From contig NZ_QOZG01000007.1 of the NCBI RefSeq assembly GCF_003335045.1, positions 186,001 to 250,000 of the forward strand: a DNA stretch of 64,000 nt. Direction: 5' to 3'. A program made the translations under genes and the position numbers. Source of the stretch: Paramesorhizobium salinisoli (lineage in GTDB: Bacteria > Pseudomonadota > Alphaproteobacteria > Rhizobiales > Rhizobiaceae). The notes under the pieces were generated by a model. The model made no database searches and was not told the DNA's origin. It saw nothing but the letters and a program-made list of their open reading frames with translations. Shown here in pieces: positions 1-10,051 of the stretch (position 1 is its first letter; every line of letters starts with the position of its first letter).

Positions 1-158
1 TTCTCGCCATCATGTGCTGGCTGACGGTGCTTATCCGGACGCGTCATCCCTTCCTCACCGAAGTCGATCGTCTCTGGCAGAAGGTCCCCTCATGGATGGC
101 GCTGCGGGGAACCGGAAAGAATGCGGCCGACCCATCCACCGTCACGCCTGCGGAATGA
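1..158 (+). CDS. C-terminal end of an upstream gene, probably a membrane protein
   Basis: The frame starting at base 3 is open from the window edge and stops with TGA at 156-158. It begins with hydrophobic residues (LAIMCWLTVLI) and ends in a short polar tail. This looks like the end of a last membrane segment plus a cytoplasmic tail. The following glycosyltransferase starts 24 bases later on the same strand, so a polysaccharide flippase, polymerase or similar membrane component is plausible. Too little is present to name it. Confidence 0.45.
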   Translation, partial: LAIMCWLTVLIRTRHPFLTEVDRLWQKVPSWMALRGTGKNAADPSTVTPAE

Positions 159-182
159 ACTGGACCAGGAGCATGTCAAGCG

Positions 183-1169
183 ATGAGCAGCGTCGATATT
201 GTGATCCCCAACTATAATTACGGGCGGTATCTCCGGGCCTGTGCCGACAGCGTGCTTTCACAGGATATCGATCTGCGACTGCTGATCATCGACAACGCCT
301 CTACCGACAAAAGTGTGGAAATAGCATGTGAGATTGCCGCCCGCGATCCACGTGTCGAATTGCGGTTGCGCCGGGAAAATCTTGGGCCGCATTGCTCGTT
401 CAACGAGGGCATCGACTGGGCCCGATCGGATTATTTTCTTTTGCTCTTCGCTGATGATCTTCTTGTCCCCGGCGCGCTGCGCCGCGCAGCCACCATCATG
501 GACCGCGAGCCCGACATCGCCTTCACCTATGGCCGTGACGTGGCGATTAAGGGAAACGAGCCCATTCCGCATATCAACAGGCGGCCGGTGCATGTCCCCT
601 ATCGTCTGCATCAAGGCCGCGCTTTCATCAAACAGTTCTGCAGGCTCGGCGTTTTCCAGATACCAGGACCATCCATCGTCATCAGAACCAGTGTACAAAA
701 GCGCGTCGGCTATTACCGCACGGAGCTCCCGCACAGCGACGATTACGATGTGTGGTTGCGCCTGGCGCTTCACGGCAGTATCGCGGAGCTCGATTGCATC
801 CAGGCAGGCATACGCTCGCATGACGCAAACCGGTCGAGTGAGCTGAGGGCCCGGCAGATCATGCATATCCTGCATACTGCGCAGGCCGCCGAGTGCTTCT
901 TCGCCCATGAAGGCAAGGACATGCCCGACAGCGCCTATCTGCTGCAGCTTGCACGTCGGGGGATCGCCGAGCGCGCCTACTGGTCCGCCGTTTCGCATAT
1001 TCAACGCCGCGAGCCGGGCGCGATGGAGCTTTTGAAGCTGGCGTTCACACTGCGGCCGCGCACCGCCATTCTTCCACCGCTGGGCTATCTCTTGCGGCGG
1101 CCGGATACGGTCCGGCGGTTCAAAGCCCTGATCGGCGCCGGCAATGTCGCGGATGTTCGGGTGGCTTGA
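183..1169 (+). CDS. Glycosyltransferase family 2
   Basis: A 328-residue GT-A fold transferase expected to add a sugar from a nucleotide donor to a lipid-linked or growing surface glycan at the cytoplasmic face. The N-terminus has the family-2 opening (VDIVIPNYNYGRYL), followed by IIDNASTDKS for nucleotide binding and a FADDLL acidic motif near residue 92, equivalent to the metal-binding DXD. The C-terminal third is variable and may set the acceptor. An AGGAG-like ribosome site precedes the ATG by about ten bases. It is convergent with the pyruvyl-transferase-like gene. Donor and acceptor cannot be told from sequence. Confidence 0.88.
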   Translation: MSSVDIVIPNYNYGRYLRACADSVLSQDIDLRLLIIDNASTDKSVEIACEIAARDPRVELRLRRENLGPHCSFNEGIDWARSDYFLLLFADDLLVPGALRRAATIMDREPDIAFTYGRDVAIKGNEPIPHINRRPVHVPYRLHQGRAFIKQFCRLGVFQIPGPSIVIRTSVQKRVGYYRTELPHSDDYDVWLRLALHGSIAELDCIQAGIRSHDANRSSELRARQIMHILHTAQAAECFFAHEGKDMPDSAYLLQLARRGIAERAYWSAVSHIQRREPGAMELLKLAFTLRPRTAILPPLGYLLRRPDTVRRFKALIGAGNVADVRVA

Positions 1170-1181
1170 AGGTCGGTGTCT

Positions 1182-2402
1182 CTAGGCAGCGCCACGATTG
1201 ATGCCAGGCAATCCCAGGAGCTTCTCCCGCAGCAGATCTTCCTGCTCCATCAGCTGGGTGCGAAAAGTTTCCACGCCACGGCGGACGCTGCGCTCCAATT
1301 CCTGATATCTCTCCAGCATGGATGAGAATTGCGTCTTCAGGGCCTCCGTGTCGAAGGTTTCGACATGATGGCAGAATTCCGCCAGTCCGGTACGGATCAG
1401 CAGCTCGTCGCTCTTTTCGGCATAACCGAGCGAAATCGCAGGACGTCCGGTGCTGAGCGCGCAGATCACATTGTGATAACGTGTGGCGACCACCAAATCC
1501 GTCTGCAGGATCTGGCGCATCAAATCATGCAGGGAGGACATCTCCTCGGCGACGATCCTGCGGCTGGCGCCGTCCTCCTGACCGCTATTCACGATGGCCA
1601 GCAGATCCCCGACGGCCTGCCGATCGACCCCGCCGCCCGTCAAAAGCCTTACCGCCATTCCCTGCGCGAGCAGCCAGACGACGAAGTCGGACATCTTCAT
1701 GAGATAGGCTCGATAGATTGCCTCTCCATCGCTTCCTGCCTTCTTCCATCCGGAATAGGCCATAACGCCGACGCCGACAGTCACGACAGAAGCTGTGCTT
1801 AGCCGGCTTTCATCAGGAACGGACAGGCCGAAGGCAAGGTCGCTATAGACCCTGTCGCGCGCGACATCGAGGCCGAGGCTTTTCATGAAATTGCGGGACG
1901 ACGGATCCCGATAGGACCGATAGCAGGCCATGCGGGCGGAGGATTTCATGAAGATGCGGCTCAGCGGATGCCGGATGGGTCCCGCACCGATGCTGACAAA
2001 GGCGAGTTTTGCACCGCCCAGCCGCGCCGCGAGACACCAACGGAAGATCACAGAGGGCCAGCCGAGCGGAGATTCGCAGAAATCATCGAGGATACCCGTT
2101 CCCGGGACGATGATGAGGTCCAGTTTCCTGGCAACGCGGATGGCAGCAAAGAAATCCCCGATGCGGCGTGGCATCTGCTTGAAGGCTGAATCGGCGAGAC
2201 GCAGAAACCGGCTTTGTGGCTGATCGCCGCTGATGGCGACCGCGTCCAGCCCATATTGCCGCCGCACCACATCCGGCCGAGGGCAGATGCACAGCAATTG
2301 CGCATCGGGCACCGTTCTCCTGAGAAAGGCGAGCATGGCTTCAAGCGAACCGTCATTGCCCGTATTTCCGGAGCCGAACTGCCCGAAGAGACCGATCCTC
2401 AT
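1182..2402 (-). CDS. Polysaccharide pyruvyl transferase family protein
   Basis: About 406 residues. The start at 2402 is chosen because MRIGLFGQFGSGNTGND is the conserved family opening and a GGAG lies about nine bases before it; the frame is open for 20 more codons upstream. Members (CsaB, WcaK/AmsJ, PssM types) move pyruvate from phosphoenolpyruvate to sugars as a ketal, or are degenerate relatives. A VPGTGILDDF segment and a late VVATRYHNVICALSTGRPA segment with the conserved arginine and histidine are visible. It is transcribed opposite to its glycosyltransferase neighbours. Family call is solid; acceptor unknown. Confidence 0.82.
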   Translation of the reverse strand: MRIGLFGQFGSGNTGNDGSLEAMLAFLRRTVPDAQLLCICPRPDVVRRQYGLDAVAISGDQPQSRFLRLADSAFKQMPRRIGDFFAAIRVARKLDLIIVPGTGILDDFCESPLGWPSVIFRWCLAARLGGAKLAFVSIGAGPIRHPLSRIFMKSSARMACYRSYRDPSSRNFMKSLGLDVARDRVYSDLAFGLSVPDESRLSTASVVTVGVGVMAYSGWKKAGSDGEAIYRAYLMKMSDFVVWLLAQGMAVRLLTGGGVDRQAVGDLLAIVNSGQEDGASRRIVAEEMSSLHDLMRQILQTDLVVATRYHNVICALSTGRPAISLGYAEKSDELLIRTGLAEFCHHVETFDTEALKTQFSSMLERYQELERSVRRGVETFRTQLMEQEDLLREKLLGLPGINRGAA

Positions 2403-2617
2403 TCGCTGATACTCCGAACAACAGGGTGGAAACGAGTCCATGGACGTGAAAAGCATAAACATATGCCGGTGACGGCGAAATTATCATGAAGGCGGAAGGG
2501 CCTTCGCCGGTCCATCCGATTGGCGGAGCCCGCTACCTACCATTGCTGATCTGCGATGGCGTCGCGATCGACTAGGTTGAAGCCGGTCCAGTGTAGTCCG
2601 ACAGCAATGGGGCAGCC

Positions 2618-3835
2618 ATGAGATTTGCTTATTTCGCCCGCCCACATATCGGCGGGACCTATTCCGTCTTCAAACAATTGCGTCACGGGCTGGCGCCCTC
2701 CGGCATCGAAATCCGCTGGCTGAGCACCGGCAAAACCGACGTGGAGACCGATGAGCGGTGGCGGGCCGAACGCGCGATCGGCGATGCGCTCGACCCGCAG
2801 GGCAGGCTCGGCGAAAAAGAACGCGCTGAGCTGCTGTTGCGGTTCATCGAGGAAAACGGCCTCGACGGTGTTTTCATCAATGTGCTTGCCGACCGGCTGG
2901 AGACCAATATCGTCCGCTATCTTCCACCGCATGTGCTGCGTTTCATGATCGTCCATACCATAACGCCCGCAACCTACGCCGCCGCCGCTTCGATCCGCGA
3001 TCACGTACATGCGACGATCGGCGTATCGCAGCGCTGCCGCGGCGATCTCGTCTCGCGCTTCGGCTTTCCGCCCAAGCGGATCGTGGCGATCGCAAATGCT
3101 GTCGATTTCACCGATGCGGGCTCCCGTCCGCGCAGCGCGCCACCCTCGGGCGGATTGCGGCTTCTGTTCCTTGGCCGGATCGACGATACGTCGAAAGGCG
3201 TCTTCTGGCTGCCACGCCTGATGGGCCGCCTGCCGTCTTCGGTGAGGCTGACGGTTGCCGGCGACGGTCCCGACCTGCCGAAGCTGCGCAAGCAGTGTGC
3301 CCCCCACCACAGCCGCGTCACGTTCACGGGCGTTATCGCGCATGAAAAGGTCAGGGAGCTGCTCGCCGCGCATGACATTCTCGTCATGCCGTCGCGTTTC
3401 GAGGGGTCTCCGATGTCGCTGATAGAGTCCATGGCGACGGGTTGCATTCCCGTCGCTTCCAATATCAGCGGCGTCACGGACACGCTCGTTGATCACGGCA
3501 TCAACGGAATGCTCTTCCCGGTCGGTGACTGGCGGCAGGCGGCGCGGCATATCGAAACGATCCGTTCGAATTCGGCGCTTCTTTCAGCCATGTCGCGCGC
3601 GGCTCAGGCGAAGGCCGAAAGCGGCTTCACCACGACCAGGATGGCGGCCTCCTACGCGGCGCTCATAGCCGCAGTTAAAGCCGATCCACCCATCCTCGCC
3701 GCTCCACGGTCACTTGAGGAATGGAGCCTTCCCGCCGGGTTGCGCACCAATCTGCGCACCTATCTGCCGCAACCGGTCAAGAACTGGCTGCGGCTGGTCC
3801 AGGAAAGGTTGCACACAGCCGCTTCTTCGACCTGA
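2618..3835 (+). CDS. Glycosyltransferase family 4 (GT-B fold)
   Basis: A 405-residue retaining-type transferase. The C-terminal half carries the GT4 signature: LLFLGRIDDTSKGVFWL at the start of the donor domain, then VAGDGPDL, and the EX7E-like stretch FEGSPMSLIESMATGCIPV with both glutamates. The N-terminal half, starting with MRFAYFARPHIGGTYSVF, is the acceptor domain. There is no signal peptide, so it should act in the cytoplasm on a surface glycan precursor. It stands between the divergent pyruvyl-transferase-like gene and a PLP enzyme gene. Specific sugar unknown. Confidence 0.87.
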   Translation: MRFAYFARPHIGGTYSVFKQLRHGLAPSGIEIRWLSTGKTDVETDERWRAERAIGDALDPQGRLGEKERAELLLRFIEENGLDGVFINVLADRLETNIVRYLPPHVLRFMIVHTITPATYAAAASIRDHVHATIGVSQRCRGDLVSRFGFPPKRIVAIANAVDFTDAGSRPRSAPPSGGLRLLFLGRIDDTSKGVFWLPRLMGRLPSSVRLTVAGDGPDLPKLRKQCAPHHSRVTFTGVIAHEKVRELLAAHDILVMPSRFEGSPMSLIESMATGCIPVASNISGVTDTLVDHGINGMLFPVGDWRQAARHIETIRSNSALLSAMSRAAQAKAESGFTTTRMAASYAALIAAVKADPPILAAPRSLEEWSLPAGLRTNLRTYLPQPVKNWLRLVQERLHTAASST

Positions 3836-3974
3836 GCACCTTCTTACGCCTTCCGCGGTAGGAAACATCCACCCTATTGCGAAAGGGAAATCCCGGTGAA
3901 ACCACCTAAACTAATCCGGTGAATCCCTGCCGTCACCGGCAGGACTCCCCAGCCTTGTGATCATTGGATTTGCC

Positions 3975-5330
3975 ATGAACGAACAGAGGTCGCAATTCGA
4001 TAATTCCGAACGGCTGCGTAAAAAAGCGCATCGCCTGATACCGGGCGGCAGCCACACCTACGCCAAGGGCGACGATCAATATCCAGTGCTTTCGCCAGGG
4101 TTCATCCGGCGTGGTTTCGGCTCGCATGTGTGGGACGCCGATGGCAATGAATATATCGAATATGGCATGGGCAACCGCGCCGTCGGGCTCGGCCATGCCT
4201 ATCCGCCCGTCGTAAAAGCGGTGGAGGAAGCATTGCGCCATGGCTGCAATTTCACTCGGCCCGCGGAGATCGAGGTGGAGTGCGCTGAGACCTTTCTCGA
4301 TACCATTACCGGCGCGGAAATGGTCAAGTTCTGCAAGGACGGGTCCGATGCCACATCGGGCGCCGTCCGGCTGGCGCGTGCCTATAGCGGGCGCGACATG
4401 ATCGCCTGCTGCGCCGATCATCCGTTCTTCTCGACCGATGACTGGTTTATCGGGACGACAAAGATGAATGCGGGCATTCCTGAAACGGTCCGGCGGCTGA
4501 CGCTGACCTTCAACTATAACGATATCGCGAGCGTGCGCGGGCTTTTCAGCAGGCATCCAGGCAGGATCGCCGCGCTCATCCTGGAGCCCGCGCGTGGCGA
4601 CGACCCGCAGGACAACTTCCTGCACGAGGCCAAACGGCTTTGCCATGACAATGGCGCGTTGTTCATCCTCGATGAGATGATCACCGGCTTTCGCTGGCAC
4701 GCGCGCGGCGCCCAGGCGCTCTACGATATCGTTCCCGACCTCTCCTGCTTTGGCAAGGCGCTCGGCAACGGCTTTTCGGTTTCGGCCCTCGCCGGTAAGC
4801 GTGAGTACATGCGCCTCGGCGGGCTCGATCATACCGACAGGACGCGTGTCTTCCTGCTTTCGACCACCCATGGCGCTGAAACCCATGCGCTCGCCGCGGC
4901 CATCGCCACGATGAAGGTCTATCAGAACGAGCCGGTTATCGAACATCTTCATGCACAGGGACGCAAAGTGCAGGAAGGCTTCGAGGAAGCGATCGTGCGT
5001 CACGGCCTGCAATCCTTCATCAAGATCGTCGGGCGGCCTTCTTGCCTGGCCTATGCGACGCTCGACAGGGCCGGCGCGGCATCCCAGGCTTTTCGGTCGC
5101 TTTTTCTGCAGGAAACGATCCGGCGCGGTGTGCTGATGCCGTCGCTCGTCGTCAGCTACACACATTCGGACGAGGACATCGCGCGCACCATCGAAGCGGT
5201 GGACGGGGCGCTGGGCACCTATACGCTGGCGCTCGACCAGGGCGTCGAACGCTACCTGATTGGGCGCCCGTCGCAGATTGTCTACCGTCGTTTCAATCAG
5301 GACGGGGCGACGGCTCTGGCCGCAGGCTGA
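3975..5330 (+). CDS. Class III PLP aminotransferase, glutamate-1-semialdehyde aminomutase-like
   Basis: About 451 residues from ATG 3975; an in-frame GTG at 3957 is an alternative, and neither has a clear ribosome site. The N-terminus (RLIPGGSHTYAKGDDQYP) and the active-site block FILDEMITGFRWH and LSCFGKALGNGFS, whose lysine should bind PLP, match HemL-like class III enzymes. The position inside a polysaccharide locus, and the TGATG overlap with a secreted glycosidase-like gene, argue for amino-sugar or other surface-modification chemistry rather than tetrapyrrole synthesis. True GSA aminomutase activity cannot be excluded by reading. Confidence 0.85.
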   Translation: MNEQRSQFDNSERLRKKAHRLIPGGSHTYAKGDDQYPVLSPGFIRRGFGSHVWDADGNEYIEYGMGNRAVGLGHAYPPVVKAVEEALRHGCNFTRPAEIEVECAETFLDTITGAEMVKFCKDGSDATSGAVRLARAYSGRDMIACCADHPFFSTDDWFIGTTKMNAGIPETVRRLTLTFNYNDIASVRGLFSRHPGRIAALILEPARGDDPQDNFLHEAKRLCHDNGALFILDEMITGFRWHARGAQALYDIVPDLSCFGKALGNGFSVSALAGKREYMRLGGLDHTDRTRVFLLSTTHGAETHALAAAIATMKVYQNEPVIEHLHAQGRKVQEGFEEAIVRHGLQSFIKIVGRPSCLAYATLDRAGAASQAFRSLFLQETIRRGVLMPSLVVSYTHSDEDIARTIEAVDGALGTYTLALDQGVERYLIGRPSQIVYRRFNQDGATALAAG

Positions 5331-6661
5331 TGCGCCGTTGCTGGATGGTTATCCTTGCCGTTTTCGGGATGATGCAGGCTCTCCCTGCATTAGCGAAGAC
5401 GGGTTGGCCTCAGGCCACTTTTCCGCTGCATGTTTCCGCAGACAAGCGCTATCTCGTCGATGCCGCCGACAAGCCGTTTCTTATCCAGGGCGATGCCGCC
5501 TGGTCGCTGATTGCCGAACTTACCCGTGAAGAAGCCGAAACCTATCTCCGCGACCGCAGGAAACGCGGTTTCAATACGCTTCTCGTCAATCTGGTCGAGC
5601 ACCAGTTCAGCAGCAATCCGCCGGCCAATGCGTATGGTGAGAAGCCCTTCCAGGGCGCCGGCGGTTTTGCCGCCATGAACGACCGCTATTTCGACCATGC
5701 GCAGTGGGTGGTGCGGCGCGCCCGTGATCTCGGCTTGCTCGTGCTGCTCACCCCCGCTTATCTCGGCGCCAATGGCAGCGGCCAGGGCTGGTATCTGAAG
5801 GCAGAAGCGACGGGACCGGAGAAGCTCCGCCGTTATGGGGAATATATCGCCAGGCGCTTTTACGGCCTTGATAATGTCATCTGGGTGCATGGCGGCGACT
5901 ATGATGCGCCCGACACGGCGCTGGTGAAGGCGATCGTCTCAGGGATCGAAAGCGTCGCGCCCAATTCCCTTCACACCGTTCATTCCAGACGCGATACGGT
6001 GACTGCCGAATATTGGGCCGGGGAAGGATGGCTGAAACTCGATACGGTCTATACCTATGAGAATGTGCATCGCGCGGTGCTGGCGCGCACGGTCGAAACC
6101 AGGAGGATGCCCGTCCTGATGATTGAAGCGCTGTACGAAGGCGAACATGGAACCGCTGCGCAAACCGTACGACAACAGGCCTATGGCGCGCTTCTCGGTG
6201 GGGCTGCGGGACAGATATCGGGCAATCATCCGATCTGGCATTTCAGCGGCCCCGGGATCGTTTCGAGCCCCATGACATGGCAGGAAGCACTCGACAGTCC
6301 CGGCGCACGCAGCATGTCCCCGATGCGTCAACTTTTTGAAGGCCTGGACTGGTGGAAGCTCGAGCCGGATAGGAACGGCGATCTGCTCCGCTCAACTGGC
6401 GGCGATCCACATATGATGGCGGCAATTGCCAATGACAGGTCTTTCGCGCTGGTCTACGGGGAACGGCCCGATGGTTTTGTGGTCAAAATTGCGCTGTTCG
6501 GGTCAGATCGCGTCGACGCACGCTGGTTTGATCCCTCCAGTGGTGAATTCACCAGCGTGCCTGCCGAATTTTCCCGCGGGGAAAACCGCTTCCTGCCACC
6601 GCATCCGCGCAATGCGTCGGGCGACACAGACTGGGTCCTGGTTCTGCGCGATGGCCATTAA
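5330..6661 (+). CDS. Secreted DUF4038 glycoside-hydrolase-like protein
   Basis: 443 residues from an ATG that overlaps the upstream stop by one base (TGATG), so translation is probably coupled. A signal peptide is evident: MRRC, a hydrophobic core, then a cut near ALA-KTG. The mature part begins with DKPFLIQGDAAWSLI, the typical DUF4038 apiosidase-like TIM-barrel opening, and continues with NTLLVNLVEHQFS and NVIWVHGGDYD. The last 90 residues resemble the small beta-domain called putative collagen-binding in this family. It probably trims or edits an exported glycan in the periplasm or outside. Substrate unknown. Confidence 0.8.
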   Translation: MRRCWMVILAVFGMMQALPALAKTGWPQATFPLHVSADKRYLVDAADKPFLIQGDAAWSLIAELTREEAETYLRDRRKRGFNTLLVNLVEHQFSSNPPANAYGEKPFQGAGGFAAMNDRYFDHAQWVVRRARDLGLLVLLTPAYLGANGSGQGWYLKAEATGPEKLRRYGEYIARRFYGLDNVIWVHGGDYDAPDTALVKAIVSGIESVAPNSLHTVHSRRDTVTAEYWAGEGWLKLDTVYTYENVHRAVLARTVETRRMPVLMIEALYEGEHGTAAQTVRQQAYGALLGGAAGQISGNHPIWHFSGPGIVSSPMTWQEALDSPGARSMSPMRQLFEGLDWWKLEPDRNGDLLRSTGGDPHMMAAIANDRSFALVYGERPDGFVVKIALFGSDRVDARWFDPSSGEFTSVPAEFSRGENRFLPPHPRNASGDTDWVLVLRDGH

Positions 6662-6785
6662 TATCAGTCAAAAGGAGTAACCGACGCCAAATCCCGCCTC
6701 TCTCCTCCTCCCATAGGACACCTCGCCGGTAAAAGCTCAAGATTGTAGCGTTTGGCAAAGCAACGACAACGCTAGGGGGAGAGCG

Positions 6786-7853
6786 ATGAAAGTTCTGGTC
6801 ACCGGTCATCAGGGTTATATCGGTTCGGTCATGGTGCCGATGCTGATCGAAGCGGGGCATGCGGTCACCGGCTATGACAGCAATCTTTACAAGCGCTGCA
6901 CCTTCGCCGCCGGCGGCGCAATGCCCGATGTGCCATCAATCCGCGCGGATGTACGCGACATAAGGCCGAACGATCTCGAGGGCTTCGATGCAGTCATTCA
7001 TCTGGCCGCCCTGTCGAACGATCCGCTCGGCAATCTCAATGCCGAGATGACCTATGAGATCAATCACCGGGCCAGTGTGCGCGCAGCCACAGCGGCCAAG
7101 GCAGCAGGTGTCAAACGCTTCCTGTTCGCCTCCTCCTGCAGCAATTATGGTCTGTGCGATGATGATCTGATAGACGAGACGGGCGAGCTCAATCCGGTCA
7201 CGGCCTATGGCCGCTCGAAGGTGCTGGCGGAGCGGGATATCGCGGAGCTTGCCGACGCCAGTTTCTGTCCGGTCTATTTTCGACCGGCGACAGCCTATGG
7301 CGTCTCGCCGCGTCTGCGCTTCGATATCGTGCTCAACAATTTGGTTGCCTGGGCAGTGACGAAAGGCCTGATCTTTCTCAAATCCGACGGCACACCCTGG
7401 CGCCCGATCGTCCATATCGAGGACATTTCGCGCGCGTTCATCGCGGGTCTTGCCGCGCCGGAGGAAGCGGTCTGGAACGAAGCCTTCAATGTCGGCCTGA
7501 CAGAGCACAACTACCGCATCCGCGACATCGCAAGCATTGTCGCCAATGTCGTGCCGGGCTGCCGGCTGGAATTTGCATCCGATGCCGGTCCCGATGCGCG
7601 TTCCTATCGGGTCAGCTTCGAAAAGCTCGTCCGCGTTCTTCCCGCGGGCAAGCCACGATGGGATGCGGTTTCCGGCGCGCGCCAGCTCTTTGCCGCCTAT
7701 CGGCAATCAGGACTGACGCTGGAAGAATTCGAGGGACCCCGCTTCCAGCGCATCGCCCATATCAAGCATCTGATCTCTTCCGGCATTCTCGATAGCGATT
7801 TGCGCCATGTCGCACCGGAGACGACGCCGGATCACGCCGCACTGGCCTCGTGA
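6786..7853 (+). CDS. NAD-dependent epimerase/dehydratase (extended SDR)
   Basis: 355 residues with a strong GGGGGAGA ribosome site. The Rossmann motif [10 protein letters not shown] opens the protein. [11 protein letters not shown], the serine-rich [11 protein letters not shown] and the catalytic YGRSK (YxxxK) follow in the usual order, so the fold and NAD(P) binding are well supported. It should act on a nucleotide-linked sugar as epimerase, reductase or dehydratase. It overlaps the next gene by four bases (ATGA) and heads the block that appears to make a branched deoxysugar. The exact reaction is inferred only from context. Confidence 0.87.
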   Translation: MKVLVTGHQGYIGSVMVPMLIEAGHAVTGYDSNLYKRCTFAAGGAMPDVPSIRADVRDIRPNDLEGFDAVIHLAALSNDPLGNLNAEMTYEINHRASVRAATAAKAAGVKRFLFASSCSNYGLCDDDLIDETGELNPVTAYGRSKVLAERDIAELADASFCPVYFRPATAYGVSPRLRFDIVLNNLVAWAVTKGLIFLKSDGTPWRPIVHIEDISRAFIAGLAAPEEAVWNEAFNVGLTEHNYRIRDIASIVANVVPGCRLEFASDAGPDARSYRVSFEKLVRVLPAGKPRWDAVSGARQLFAAYRQSGLTLEEFEGPRFQRIAHIKHLISSGILDSDLRHVAPETTPDHAALAS

Positions 7854-9181
7854 TGAACGAGCGGGTGGGCAGCGAGGCTTTCGGCGCGGTGGTGGACGAG
7901 GGGATCGGTGAGGAGATCCACGCTCTGGCGAGCCGCCTTTACCCGATCTGCCGCAGCATCACCGGGGACGGCGTGCGCGAGACGCTCGCCATCCTGGCGG
8001 AGCACATCGCGCTGGAGCGCCATGAGGTGCCAAGCGGGACGTCTGTCTTCGACTGGACGACACCGCAGGAATGGACCATCCGCGACGCCTATATCGCGGA
8101 TGGATCGGGACGGCGGATCGTCGATTTCAGGAAGCACAATCTGCATGTGCTGAACTACAGTCAGCCCATTCGCGCCAGGATGGCTTTAGGGGAGCTCGAA
8201 AAGCATATTCACACACTGCCCGAACAACCCGAACGCATTCCCTACCGCACCTCCTATTATGCCGGGAACTGGGGCTTCTGCATGGCGCATAAGGCCTTCG
8301 CGGCGATGGAGGACGGGGAATATGAGGTGGTGATCGACGCGGAGCATCGTGACGGCTCGCTCACCTACGGCGAATATCGTCATGCGGGTGCGACCGACGA
8401 GACATTCCTGCTTTCCGCTCATATCTGCCACCCCTCTCTCGCCAATGACAATTGCTCGGGGCTGGCGCTCCTGACGCTGCTTGCGCGCAATCTGGCCCGA
8501 CGGGTGACGCGCTGCAGCTATCGCTTTCTCTTTGCGCCGGGCACGGTCGGTTCGCTTGCCTGGCTTTCGCGCAATGAAGACCATGTGGCGGAGATAAAGC
8601 ATGGTCTTGTGGTGTCCTGCGTCGGTGACGGCGGCGGGCCGACCTACAAGCGCAGCCGGCAGGGCAACGCCTTCATCGACAGGGCAATGGCGCATATTGT
8701 GGAGCATTTCGGCGAAGGCGCCACGATCGTCGATTTCTCGCCCTCAGGCTATGACGAGCGGCAGTTCTGTTCGCCGGGTTTCAATCTTCCCGTCGGTCTC
8801 CTGCAGCGCAGCGCCTTCGGCACATTCCCCGAATACCATACCTCGGCAGACAATCTGGATTTCATCCGGCCGGAGCATCTTGGCACCTCCTATCGCATCA
8901 TCATGGAGGCAATCGACATCGTTGAGGGCGACTGGACGACGGTCAGCACCAATCCCAAGGGCGAGCCGCAACTTGGACGCCGCGGGCTCTACGCGGCGCT
9001 GGGAGGCGACAAGGCCGCAGCACAGGCGGCGATGGCGATGCTCTGGGTGCTCAATCTGGCCGACGGACATCATTCGCTCCTGGCGATGGCAGAGCGTTCG
9101 GGCCTGCGCTTCGCCGATCTCGCCCGCGCGGCTGATCTTCTATACGCGCATGGTCTGCTGCGGGAAGCGGATCGCTCCTAG
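7850..9181 (+). CDS. DUF4910 / aminopeptidase-like domain protein
   Basis: 443 residues, start overlapping the SDR stop by four bases. It has the [17 protein letters not shown] opening common in DUF4910/DUF2172 proteins and M28-like zinc-site elements: [18 protein letters not shown] (His, Asp) and later [11 protein letters not shown] (His). The last 80 residues resemble a winged-helix tail. Such proteins recur inside polysaccharide clusters, where their role is not established. They may be hydrolases or deacylases acting on a sugar adduct rather than peptidases. Convergent with the epimerase gene, sharing four bases at the 3' ends. Confidence 0.78.
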   Translation: MMNERVGSEAFGAVVDEGIGEEIHALASRLYPICRSITGDGVRETLAILAEHIALERHEVPSGTSVFDWTTPQEWTIRDAYIADGSGRRIVDFRKHNLHVLNYSQPIRARMALGELEKHIHTLPEQPERIPYRTSYYAGNWGFCMAHKAFAAMEDGEYEVVIDAEHRDGSLTYGEYRHAGATDETFLLSAHICHPSLANDNCSGLALLTLLARNLARRVTRCSYRFLFAPGTVGSLAWLSRNEDHVAEIKHGLVVSCVGDGGGPTYKRSRQGNAFIDRAMAHIVEHFGEGATIVDFSPSGYDERQFCSPGFNLPVGLLQRSAFGTFPEYHTSADNLDFIRPEHLGTSYRIIMEAIDIVEGDWTTVSTNPKGEPQLGRRGLYAALGGDKAAAQAAMAMLWVLNLADGHHSLLAMAERSGLRFADLARAADLLYAHGLLREADRS

Positions 9182-9747
9182 AAGGCGGGGAAGCCCGCGG
9201 TCTCGAACAGCCGTGGCTCCTGCGATAGAAAGGGCCAGGAGAGGTCCCTCTGGGAGATCACGGTAGGCGGATTCAGCCAGTCGATGCCGATCGTCGGATC
9301 GTCGAAACGGATGCCGCCGGCGGCATCCGGCGCATGAAAATGTGAAATGAGATAATGAACGACCACATCGTCCGTCAGTGTCTGGAAACCATGAGCGCAG
9401 CCCGATGGAATATAGAAATGCGTTCCCTCCTCCGCCGAAAGCTCCAGGCTCAGCCAATCGAGATAGGAAGGCGAATCCGGACGCAGGTCGATGATGACAT
9501 CCCAGATGCGCCCCTGGACGCAGGACACGAGCTTGGTTTCACAATGCGGCTGCTTCTGGTAATGCATGCCGCGGAGCGTTCCCCGTGCACGAGAGAAGGA
9601 GGCGCTGTGCTGCACGAAGCGCGTTTCCAGCCCAAGCTCGGCGAATTCCTCTTCGCAGAACAGGCGCGCGAACCAGCCGCGTTCGTCCTCAATCCTGACA
9701 GGCGAGATTGACCAGGCTCCCTCGATTTTCAGCGGCGTGAACTGCAT
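9178..9747 (-). CDS. dTDP-4-dehydrorhamnose 3,5-epimerase (RmlC) family protein
   Basis: 189-residue cupin of RmlC size. Conserved positions are readable: DERGWFARLF, the substrate-contacting TLRGMHYQ with the catalytic-histidine region, LVSCVQGRIWDVIIDLR, and FYIPSGCAHGFQTL. The enzyme epimerises a 4-keto-6-deoxy NDP-sugar at C3 and/or C5. It is transcribed opposite to the rest of the sugar block and divergent from the C-methyltransferase gene, with a 304-base region between. Given the cytidylyltransferase next door, the substrate may be CDP- rather than dTDP-linked; that is inference. Confidence 0.88.
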   Translation of the reverse strand: MQFTPLKIEGAWSISPVRIEDERGWFARLFCEEEFAELGLETRFVQHSASFSRARGTLRGMHYQKQPHCETKLVSCVQGRIWDVIIDLRPDSPSYLDWLSLELSAEEGTHFYIPSGCAHGFQTLTDDVVVHYLISHFHAPDAAGGIRFDDPTIGIDWLNPPTVISQRDLSWPFLSQEPRLFETAGFPAF

Positions 9748-10051
9748 GAATGACTCCAGAAACCTTCACTGTGCTGTCTAACTCTTGGTCCGAAACCTGA
9801 CCGCGGAAAGAGCGCTTTTGTGGATATGGCGTCCACCGAAGGGAGGGATGCCTGTGCGGCGCATCCGCCAAAGGTGGGTGCTCCTTACTCCGAAACATCT
9901 TTCGGTTGGCCTTTCGGCACCGACACCACGGTTTCCGGCAGCCGATGGGATGATCGCTTCGATCTGATTGCAGTATCGGCACGCCATGCCCGCTTTTGTA
10001 ACCTCCCTCACAGACAGTCGCGCTGAATTTCCAGACCAGGGGGAGAAAAGC
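9748..10051 (+). promoter_or_regulatory. Divergent intergenic region between epimerase and C-methyltransferase genes
   Basis: 304 bases with no convincing gene. It must hold the promoters of both divergent genes. A strong ribosome site (AGGGGGAG) lies just before the methyltransferase ATG. I see no clear -35/-10 pair or operator palindrome. Confidence 0.4.

Noticed and set aside
2537-3550. 337-codon open frame antisense to the GT4 gene
   Set aside because: High-GC antisense frame with no motif or ribosome site; the plus-strand glycosyltransferase explains the region.
3933-5165. 410-codon open frame antisense to the aminomutase-like gene
   Set aside because: Arg/Asp/Gly-rich composition typical of antisense translation and no recognisable domain.
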